From positions 1-48,794 of the IMG/VR virus record IMGVR_UViG_3300046697_000119: a stretch of 48,794 nucleotides of DNA. One strand, 5' to 3'. Under the pieces are notes generated by a model. It was not told the origin of the DNA and made no database searches. It saw only the letters and a program-made list of their open reading frames with translations. Shown here piece by piece: positions 1 through 6,436 of this stretch. The DNA is from a virus. Position 1 is the stretch's first letter; every line of letters begins with the position of its first letter. The position numbers were made by a program, and so were the translations under genes.

Positions 1-738
1 GTCCTTCCCATAGCCCAAGGAAATTTCCTCGAATGGGCTCCGACGTACACTGGCCCGAGGTTCAATCTCCTTCATTGTGACTTCCCATATGGCATCGGGC
101 TCGGCGAGTTGACGCATCGGACGGGGTCGAATGCTTTCCACCGAGAGGATGCTGAGCTTTACTCCGATACCCCAGACACTTACGCGGCGCTACTCGACGC
201 CTTCGTCACCCACTTCGACCGCTTCGCCAGCGAAAGTTGCCATGTGATGTTTTGGTACTCAAACCGCCACGAAATCGAAGTGGCGACAAGAGCGGCCTTT
301 GGACGCATTCCGGGATTTGCGTTCCTTCGGTTCCCACTCATCTGGCACAAGTCCGACAACGCGGGAATCTTGACGCCTGGAACGCCCCGGCATATCTATG
401 AAACCTGTCTAATAGGGGGACGAGGCGACCGCCCCATTGTGAAGTATGTCTCCGACGCCTACTCCGCCCCCTCGGACAACTCCCTCCACGTATCGGCAAA
501 GCCCGAGCCGATGTTGAAGTACTTCATGAGGATGTTCTGCGATGAGCATTCCAGGGTCTTCGATCCGACCTGCGGCTCCGGGAGCGCCCTCCGGGCAGCG
601 GAAGCGTTGAAGGCTGAGCGGGTGATGGGGCTGGAGCTGAGCCCCGAAATGGTCCGAACTGCAAACACGGAGTTGCTCCGTGCGAGGGCTCTCCAAAGGG
701 CAGCGGAGACAAGTACTTTGAATGGGGGAGGAAAATGA
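1..738 (+). CDS. DNA methyltransferase, beta-type motif order (5' end outside window)
   Basis: The reading frame is open from base 1, so the N-terminus is missing. Using frame 1 adds 36 residues before the first in-window start (TTG at 109). These include CDFPYGIG, a variant of the DPPY catalytic motif IV of amino-methyltransferases. Near the C-terminus FDPTCGSGSALRAA is the SAM-binding motif I, followed by MGLELSP. Motif IV before motif I matches the beta class (N6-adenine or N4-cytosine) enzymes. Its likely role is methylation of phage DNA, either against host restriction or as part of DNA modification; the target site cannot be read from the sequence. The Phe in place of the first Pro of DPPY is unusual. 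It overlaps the next gene by 17 bases, so it belongs to the replication operon. Confidence 0.85.
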   Translation, partial: VLPIAQGNFLEWAPTYTGPRFNLLHCDFPYGIGLGELTHRTGSNAFHREDAELYSDTPDTYAALLDAFVTHFDRFASESCHVMFWYSNRHEIEVATRAAFGRIPGFAFLRFPLIWHKSDNAGILTPGTPRHIYETCLIGGRGDRPIVKYVSDAYSAPSDNSLHVSAKPEPMLKYFMRMFCDEHSRVFDPTCGSGSALRAAEALKAERVMGLELSPEMVRTANTELLRARALQRAAETSTLNGGGK

Positions 739-1957
739 CAAACTACCGTTCGAATCTCCTCGCATGAACCCTCTCGAACCCTTCTCCGCATGGTGTGGCT
801 CGCGAAGCCCGCGAATGCTCCTCGTTGGCGAAGCATGGGGCCAGTCCGAGGACCTCCTCCAGGCTCCCTTTATCGGGCACTCCGGCAAGGAACTCATCCG
901 GATGTTGGGCGATGCCAAAGTTGGCGACGGCCTCGCGTACAACACCATGAAAGCGGCGCTCTTTCGGGGCGACGAATACTTCATGGCACTTCGCGAGCAG
1001 TGGCTCCGGGACCATGGAATCGCTATGACGAATGTGTTTAACTTGCGCCCCTCCGACAACAAACTCGACGCGCTCTGCGGCCCAAGCGGAAAGGGCCTCA
1101 CTTTCGCGGGGCGTCCGTTGCCGCCGCTCGTTCGGAGTCCGAGGCACCTTTACGTCCGAGAGGATTTCGTCGGGCACCTTGCCCGCCTCAGGGACGAGGT
1201 TGGGGCAGCGTCGCCGAATCTGGTAGTGGCACTAGGGGCAGCGGCACTTTGGGGCCTGACGGCCGCCCTGCGCTTGCCACAAGGCCAAGGGGCGTCGCAC
1301 AGTGACATACGGGGGACCGTCCAACCGGGACCCCCCAAAATCCTCCCAACATTTCACCCCGCCTACGTCCTTCGCCAATGGAGCGCCCGCAGTGTGACCG
1401 TCAGCGACCTCATCAAAGCGTGGCAGGAGAGCGCAACGAAAGAGTTTCAACGTCCTTCACGCCGGGTTCGTATTAATCCGGAGTTGGACGACATTCGGGA
1501 GTGGTGGAGCGAAGCGCAACTCGTCGCGAAGCGCGATACCGAGCATGTCTCCTGCGACATTGAGACCAAAGGGGGCCAAATCACCTCCATCGGGTTTGCG
1601 GTCGGCCGAGCGAACGGCCTTGTGGTACCGTTCGTCCTCGTTGGTGAGGACCCCCCGACGTACAAGTCGTACTGGCGGACTTCGCAGGACGAGCTAGGGG
1701 CTCGGAGGCTCTGCCGGAGCATCCTTGCTTCGCCCCTCCCAAAACTCTTCCAGAACGGCCTCTACGACATTCAGTGGCTACTTCGGGATGGCTACCGCGT
1801 CGCAAACGCCGCAGACGACACGATGTTGCTACACCACGCAATCCACCCTGAGATGCGGAAAGGGTTGGGGTTTTTGGGGAGCTTGTATACTTCCGAACCC
1901 GCCTGGAAGCTAATGCGGACGCGCGGCAAAGATGAGGAAGTGAAGTCTGATGAGTGA
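722..1957 (+). CDS. Uracil-DNA-glycosylase-like domain fused to the N-terminal part of a DNA polymerase 3'-5' exonuclease
   Basis: 411 aa. Residues 30-220 resemble family 4 uracil-DNA glycosylases: GEAWGQSED at 36-44, PFIGHSGKEL at 49-58 and FHPAYVLR at 211-218. The cysteine set of the usual 4Fe-4S cluster is not evident. Residues 270-411 carry DEDD exonuclease motif I (CDIETKG, D279/E281) and motif II (QNGLYDIQWL, N345/D349), then DDTMLLHHA and GLGFLGSLYT. Exonuclease motif III (YxxxD) is missing here; it occurs at the start of the polymerase gene at 2464. A UDG-like domain before polymerase is known from phage SPO1 DNA polymerase. The protein is probably the proofreading half of the replicase; whether the UDG part is catalytic is unknown. 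It overlaps the previous gene by 17 bases and the next by 8. Confidence 0.85.
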   Translation: MGEENDKLPFESPRMNPLEPFSAWCGSRSPRMLLVGEAWGQSEDLLQAPFIGHSGKELIRMLGDAKVGDGLAYNTMKAALFRGDEYFMALREQWLRDHGIAMTNVFNLRPSDNKLDALCGPSGKGLTFAGRPLPPLVRSPRHLYVREDFVGHLARLRDEVGAASPNLVVALGAAALWGLTAALRLPQGQGASHSDIRGTVQPGPPKILPTFHPAYVLRQWSARSVTVSDLIKAWQESATKEFQRPSRRVRINPELDDIREWWSEAQLVAKRDTEHVSCDIETKGGQITSIGFAVGRANGLVVPFVLVGEDPPTYKSYWRTSQDELGARRLCRSILASPLPKLFQNGLYDIQWLLRDGYRVANAADDTMLLHHAIHPEMRKGLGFLGSLYTSEPAWKLMRTRGKDEEVKSDE

Positions 1958-2150
1958 ACGACGCATTCTCCGCCACGGCACTAGGGTCCGTGGAACGTAC
2001 GGAATTGTGCATATTTCCAAATGCGTTCCAAATTCCTCCGGAAGGATTATAAGCCATCGTAAGGATAACCGCGGGTGTGTCACGGTTCGATGGGACAACG
2101 GGCAGACTGATCGCATACACGTTGATTTTCTTGAACCTGTGACGGTATAG
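1950..2150 (+). CDS. Small basic protein of unknown function inserted between polymerase halves
   Basis: 66 aa with many Arg, Val and Gly residues. The stretch GTRVRGTYG and the later VTVRWDNGQTDRIH look like strands of a small SH3-like or KOW-like barrel, which would suit nucleic-acid binding, but I do not recognise the family. It starts inside the end of the exonuclease gene (8-base overlap), so it is probably translated by coupling. Its codons are AT-richer than those of the flanking exonuclease and polymerase genes, which fits a later insertion. Confidence 0.65.
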   Translation: MSERRILRHGTRVRGTYGIVHISKCVPNSSGRIISHRKDNRGCVTVRWDNGQTDRIHVDFLEPVTV

Positions 2151-2158
2151 GCACTCTA

Positions 2159-2467
2159 ATGCCCCGAACAAAACTTCCGGACCGTCGAGGCGCTGAGACA
2201 ATTGAGTTTACTCACGACAACTTGACGTATGTAGTAACATTTACAAGATGGAGTAATGGCACTCTTGCTGAACTCTTCATCGATGTTGCAAAACCAGGAG
2301 TCCCAATGAACCTCATCGCGAAAGACATGGCAACCTTGGCGAGTATAGCACTCCAGCATGGGGTTCCAACGAGCGAAATCATGTCTGCGTTGTCACAGGA
2401 ACTGGACGGAACAATGTTAGGGCCGCTGGGAATAGTGTTGGCGCTGATTGAGAAAACCTCACTATGA
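2159..2467 (+). CDS. TSCPD-like small protein (resembles C-terminal domain of class II ribonucleotide reductase)
   Basis: 102 aa. An extended strand region (FTHDNLTYVVTFTRWSNG) is followed by LAELFIDVAKPG and then a helix, ASIALQHGVPTSEIMSAL. This order matches free-standing TSCPD-like proteins that resemble the tail of B12-dependent ribonucleotide reductase and are common in alphaproteobacteria and their phages. No reductase catalytic domain lies nearby, so a role in nucleotide supply is only a guess. The ORF is visibly AT-richer than its neighbours. Its stop overlaps the polymerase start (ATGA), which indicates coupled translation with the polymerase. I am fairly sure of the gene and moderately sure of the family. 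Confidence 0.75.
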   Translation: MPRTKLPDRRGAETIEFTHDNLTYVVTFTRWSNGTLAELFIDVAKPGVPMNLIAKDMATLASIALQHGVPTSEIMSALSQELDGTMLGPLGIVLALIEKTSL

Positions 2468-4092
2468 TCGCTCGTGTAGTTGATACTGCGACAATCTCGC
2501 AAAGCAACGTCGGGTTCAACCAAACCGAAACCGCGCAGCTCTATAACGGCCTCGACGCCTGCCTCACAACGGAAATCCTCTCCGAAGTGAAGAGAACATA
2601 TACCTCGACTCGCTCGGTGTGGGAACCCCAATACGCCTTTACCCGTGCGCTTCAAGCCCCCTACCTCGACATGATGTGCCGTGGCTTCGCAGTGGACGCA
2701 TTTGGCCGATACGAAGAAGCCAAGGCGCTCAAACGTCGCATCGCGAAGCTCGGCGCCCAGTTCGAACGGATTGTGTCGGGGGGCTTCGGCCTGCCGTCGC
2801 TGAACCACGCATCGACGAAGCAACTCAAGATGCTATTCTACGACGTGATGCATCTGCCGGAACAATGGAAGTCCGTTAAGGGTGCCCGCCACGTCGCAGT
2901 GGATCGCGAGGCGCTCGAGAAACTTTCGGAGAACTACATCCATGCAACGCCGCTTATCAATATCATCCTTACGATTAGAGATCTCACAAAGCAACTCGAG
3001 GTGTTCGAGTGTGATCTTGATAGCGATGGGAGATTCCGAGCTGGGTATAACATTGTTGGAACGGAAACGGGGCGGCCATCTTCAAGTACGAACGCGTTTG
3101 GCACCGGACGAAACGCACAAAATATTGACCCTTCTCTCCGACATGTTTTCCAAGCCGACGTCGGATTCCGACTCGGCTACGTAGACCTCGAGCAGGTCGA
3201 GGCGCGTGATGTGGGTTTCATTTGTGGGTGCCTCTTCAATGACTGGTCGCTCCTCGACGCCTGTGAGAGTGGGGACTTTCACACCAACAACGCTCGGAAA
3301 GTGTGGCACGACCTCAAGTGGCCCACCGACCCGAAGGCCGCTCGGGCAATGGCGAACCAAGTGTTCTACCGAAACTTCACCTACCGCGATATGGCGAAGC
3401 GCGGAGGGCATCTTTCGAACTACATGGGCACAGCGCACACCGCATCGAAGAGGCTCAAAATTCCGCTGGGGCTGATGGAGGACTTCCAGGCCCGATATTG
3501 CCGCGGGGGTCCTGGCATTACCCCGGCGTTCGGCTGCATCCCGAGGTGGTGGGCTTGGACGATCACAGAACTCCAGACGAAGGGCACCCTCCAGACGTTG
3601 TTTGGGTTCCGGCGGACCTTCCTCGGGCGTCCCAATGACCCCGCGACGCACCGCGAGGCGGTTGCATTCCAGCCCCAAGGGACCACCGCCCAGCGAATGA
3701 ACCTTGGGATGTGGCGAGTGTGGCGACATGAGCCCCGAGTCGGGCTGCTGGCGCAGGGCTTCGACAGCATTGTGTTTCAGTTTCGCGAGACGACGCAGCG
3801 CGAAGAGGACGAGATCATGCAGCACGTCCTCGACCTCATCAAAGTAGAGCTTCGCTCCCCGAGCGGCCGCCGTTACGCCGTTCCAGGAGACGCCAAGGTC
3901 GGGTGGAATTGGGGAAACGAAAACACCGAGGCAATGAATGCAGAGCGGGTGAAGCGCCACGAGGCTCCGATGCCACTAAATCCCGACGGACTCCGCAAGT
4001 GGAAGTCGGGGCTTCGCGACGGCCGAACCCGCCAAAGGTTCCCTGGGATGGGCTTCGGCGGCGGCGACGATATCAGCTTTTGGGGGAGGTGA
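2464..4092 (+). CDS. Family A DNA polymerase (C-terminal part; includes exonuclease motif III)
   Basis: 542 aa. LYNGLDACLT at 26-35 supplies the YxxxD motif III of a 3'-5' exonuclease whose motifs I and II are in the gene at 722. Polymerase motif A is YVDLEQVEARD (D241), the O-helix motif B is RDMAKRGG...SNYMG (R308, K312, Y320), and motif C is QGFDSIVF (D434). GRPSSST and PQGTTAQRMNLGM are also typical of the family. In motif C the usual His before the catalytic Asp is Phe, an oddity. The protein most likely forms the replicative polymerase together with the 722 product. The start is fixed by an ATGA overlap with the previous gene. A good ribosome site for the next gene lies at its end. Confidence 0.9.
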   Translation: MIARVVDTATISQSNVGFNQTETAQLYNGLDACLTTEILSEVKRTYTSTRSVWEPQYAFTRALQAPYLDMMCRGFAVDAFGRYEEAKALKRRIAKLGAQFERIVSGGFGLPSLNHASTKQLKMLFYDVMHLPEQWKSVKGARHVAVDREALEKLSENYIHATPLINIILTIRDLTKQLEVFECDLDSDGRFRAGYNIVGTETGRPSSSTNAFGTGRNAQNIDPSLRHVFQADVGFRLGYVDLEQVEARDVGFICGCLFNDWSLLDACESGDFHTNNARKVWHDLKWPTDPKAARAMANQVFYRNFTYRDMAKRGGHLSNYMGTAHTASKRLKIPLGLMEDFQARYCRGGPGITPAFGCIPRWWAWTITELQTKGTLQTLFGFRRTFLGRPNDPATHREAVAFQPQGTTAQRMNLGMWRVWRHEPRVGLLAQGFDSIVFQFRETTQREEDEIMQHVLDLIKVELRSPSGRRYAVPGDAKVGWNWGNENTEAMNAERVKRHEAPMPLNPDGLRKWKSGLRDGRTRQRFPGMGFGGGDDISFWGR

Positions 4093-4098
4093 AGTAGT

Positions 4099-5319
4099 GT
4101 GCCGGAAGATCTCATCACAGATTGGTTCCAATACACCTCTGCAACCCAGGACGACAGGAGTCCGGAAATCTACCGCAAGTGGAGCGGCATTTCGCTGGTC
4201 GCCGGGGCCATGGAACGCAAAGTGTGGGTCCGGACCGGGATGAACCGGACGTACTGCAACCTTTACGTACTTCTGGTCGGCCCATCCGGCACCGGGAAAT
4301 TCATTGTGGAAACCGTGAGGGAGTTCTGGAACGCCACAAGGGACCCATTCACAACCGCGAAGTCGTTCCACGTAGCGTCGGACTCCCTGACGAAAGCGTC
4401 GCTAATTGATGCCCTCGGGAGGGCTCGGCAAGTGAAGCTGAACGAACGCGGCGAAACCGAGACGTATCATTCGCTCCTCGTGGCATCCGAGGAATTTAAG
4501 GTCCTCCTGCCCGCATACGACATGGAATACATTGGAACTCTCGAACGTGTCTGGAACTCTCCACCCCGTCACGTCGAGGAACGCCGGTTCAACGTGAAGC
4601 TTGTGGAGATTGAGAAGCCTCAACTAAACATCCTCGCCGGGGTACAGCCATCCTATTTTGCAACGGTGTTTCCCGAAGAAGTCTGGTCGACGGGTCTCGC
4701 CCGTCGAATTGTGATGGTGTATTCGTCCGAGCGCCGCATCCGCGATCCCTTCACCGAGTACCCGGACCCTTTTGTCCTCCGGAAGCGGATCTTGGAAAAG
4801 CTCGCCAAGATTTCCGTGATGTGGGGCGAACTCCGGTGGGCACCCGATGCAAAGCAATACTTCCAGGAGTGGGTCCTTGCGGGAGAGCCGCCAGTTCCGA
4901 CACATTCGAGGATGATTCCATACAATACCGAGCGTGCTCGGTTCATCCAAAAGCTCGCCGGCATCTCCGCAGTGTCCCGCAAAATCGACCTCAGCGGGAT
5001 CGACCGGATTGACATCGAGCGTGCCCTAGAGTGGCTCTTTGAGATCGAAAGTAAGATGCCAGAGGTGTTCCGGGCGATGCAGGGGAAGAACGATTGGGCT
5101 ATAGTTGAAGAATTATATCACTGGCTAGTAGGCGTCTACCGCAAAAGTGCAAAACCTATTCCAGGTGGACGTATCATAGAATTTATTGGTGAAAGAATAA
5201 CTGCGGATAAAGTAGAACGTACTCTCGCCCTTGCAGTGCGTACTAGGGCAATAGAGTGTGTTGATCAAGGCGCGGATCTTTGGAAGCCTCTTGCAAAACA
5301 ATTTAGAGTATCGGAGTGA
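4099..5319 (+). CDS. P-loop ATPase, DUF3987-like helicase/primase-associated protein
   Basis: 406 aa with a GTG start six bases after the polymerase stop, preceded by GGAGGTGAAG. Residues 57-67 (YVLLVGPSGTGK) form a Walker A loop, but the residue after Lys is Phe instead of Ser/Thr. HSLLVASEEF fits a Walker B-like strand, and the middle (ILAGVQPSYF, STGLARRIVMVY) resembles DUF3987-type helicases of phages and plasmids. It probably acts as the replicative helicase or primase-helicase partner of the adjacent polymerase. The last 70 codons, from about 5095, are clearly AT-richer than the rest, which hints at a recombinant C-terminus. Function is assigned by motif and context only. Confidence 0.75.
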   Translation: MPEDLITDWFQYTSATQDDRSPEIYRKWSGISLVAGAMERKVWVRTGMNRTYCNLYVLLVGPSGTGKFIVETVREFWNATRDPFTTAKSFHVASDSLTKASLIDALGRARQVKLNERGETETYHSLLVASEEFKVLLPAYDMEYIGTLERVWNSPPRHVEERRFNVKLVEIEKPQLNILAGVQPSYFATVFPEEVWSTGLARRIVMVYSSERRIRDPFTEYPDPFVLRKRILEKLAKISVMWGELRWAPDAKQYFQEWVLAGEPPVPTHSRMIPYNTERARFIQKLAGISAVSRKIDLSGIDRIDIERALEWLFEIESKMPEVFRAMQGKNDWAIVEELYHWLVGVYRKSAKPIPGGRIIEFIGERITADKVERTLALAVRTRAIECVDQGADLWKPLAKQFRVSE

Positions 5320-5346
5320 AAGCGAAATGTTAGAGGAGACAACACA

Positions 5347-5649
5347 ATGAGCGAACGAACTATTTATACTTGTGACAACTGCGGTGCAGAGGGCGGGAAG
5401 TTCGAGGAGTTCATCAAACTTACATTGTCACGGAGTCATTGGGCTAACGACAATATAAATAACTACACCCCATGGGGTGTTTCGATTGGGAGCAAGCTAT
5501 TCTGCAAGAAATGCTACGAGGAGATGTTCGGATTGGCTTTTAACAGTCTAACGAAGTTCCCCCAAGCATTGGACCTGAAAGGTTCATTCTTCACAAGGGG
5601 TTTAGTTGCCTTGGCAAAGTTGTTTGCCCCAACCACGGACGCCCCATAA
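5347..5649 (+). CDS. Small zinc-ribbon protein
   Basis: 100 aa. Two CxxC pairs (C9/C12 in CDNCG and C53/C56 in FCKKC) are arranged as in a zinc ribbon. The rest shows no known domain. A strong ribosome site (GAGGAG) precedes the ATG. The AT-rich codon use continues from the end of the upstream ATPase gene. A regulatory or nucleic-acid-binding role is possible but not shown. Confidence 0.75.
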   Translation: MSERTIYTCDNCGAEGGKFEEFIKLTLSRSHWANDNINNYTPWGVSIGSKLFCKKCYEEMFGLAFNSLTKFPQALDLKGSFFTRGLVALAKLFAPTTDAP

Positions 5650-5678
5650 CTCCCTGTCCCGCGCAAAGGACCCTCACG

Positions 5679-6017
5679 ATGACCGAAGAAACCCGCAGAC
5701 TCCGCGCTATCACAGTCGCCGAAGCCGACGCCAACCTCGCGTACAACATCCCCTCGCTCTACACCAACTTCGTGCATTTCGCTTACATCAACGGGGTGTT
5801 TCGGGTCACGTTCTTCGAACAACACCTAGGCCAAGTCGCGGAAGGCTCGTCCGAAGTCCGGGGGATTGTATCACCCCGAGTGAGCGTCATAATGGTTCCC
5901 CAGATCGCAGGGGAGTTCCTAAAGTCCTTCGGGGAACTCTACAACACTATAGCCAAGGGGGTGCTCGAAGGAGCCGCGACGATGATGCCGAGCGACGAAA
6001 GCGGAAGGCCAAACTAA
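5679..6017 (+). CDS. DUF3467-like small protein
   Basis: 112 aa. The pattern YNIPSLYTNFVHFAYINGVF, then a strand (FRVTFFEQHLG), then VSPRVSVIMVPQIAGEFL and a helical end resembles DUF3467 proteins, small mixed alpha/beta proteins of unknown role found in bacteria and phages. An AAGGA ribosome site precedes the ATG. It lies in the replication operon 29 bases after the zinc-ribbon gene. The family call is from recalled pattern and is moderate. Confidence 0.7.
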   Translation: MTEETRRLRAITVAEADANLAYNIPSLYTNFVHFAYINGVFRVTFFEQHLGQVAEGSSEVRGIVSPRVSVIMVPQIAGEFLKSFGELYNTIAKGVLEGAATMMPSDESGRPN

Positions 6018-6036
6018 CGAAGGCGCGAAAGGAGAT

Positions 6037-6315
6037 ATGCCAGTGTCAGAACTAGAAGAACTAAAACGCTGCCCTTTTTGCAATGCGGCAGCAAAACTCC
6101 ACAGTTTTGGAGATGCTGGCCAAGCAGGTTCGCAAAGTTGGTCTACAGTAGTTCGTTGCACAATCTGTCAAGCACAAGGTCCTGTGTTTCGTGATGGTGC
6201 ATTTCAGCCCGAAGGGCAGCATCTTAAAGCTATCGAAGGATGGAATAATGCACCAAGAAATTACTTCGCAAACATGACAGATGCTTGGCTTAACAAGCCT
6301 AAGGAGCCACTTTGA
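6037..6315 (+). CDS. Lar-like restriction-alleviation protein
   Basis: 92 aa. LKRCPFCNAAAKL (C12, C15) and VVRCTICQAQGP (C41, C44), followed by AIEGWNNA, match the Lar family layout: a zinc ribbon with paired CxxC and a terminal A-x-x-x-WN motif. Rac-prophage Lar in E. coli eases restriction by type I systems by modulating methylation; whether this homologue does so is inference. It ends the replication operon and is AT-richer than the polymerase genes. An AAAGGAG site precedes the ATG. Confidence 0.8.
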   Translation: MPVSELEELKRCPFCNAAAKLHSFGDAGQAGSQSWSTVVRCTICQAQGPVFRDGAFQPEGQHLKAIEGWNNAPRNYFANMTDAWLNKPKEPL

Positions 6316-6343
6316 TGCCCCTTCTCATCCTGGAGCGAAGCTG

Positions 6344-6436
6344 ATGCTAATTGCCGCAATTGCTACTTATGCGCTATGGCCCTACATCCTCGTCGGGATT
6401 ATTGTCGCGATGATGCTGGCGCTAACAAGGGGTTAG
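6344..6436 (+). CDS. Predicted 30-residue single-pass membrane peptide
   Basis: A short ORF of 30 codons that is almost wholly hydrophobic (LIAAIATYALWPYILVGII and on) and ends in TRG. It would make one membrane span. GGAG lies about 10 bases before the ATG, and the previous gene ends 29 bases upstream. It overlaps the end of the convergent minus-strand gene by 38 bases, which is unusual and lowers confidence. Its stop codon sits in a 6-bp hairpin. Confidence 0.4.
   Translation: MLIAAIATYALWPYILVGIIVAMMLALTRG

Noticed and set aside
1950-2463. Group I intron between polymerase halves
   Set aside because: Both small ORFs overlap their neighbours with ATGA-type coupling and look coding; no homing endonuclease. 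RNA data could still overturn this.
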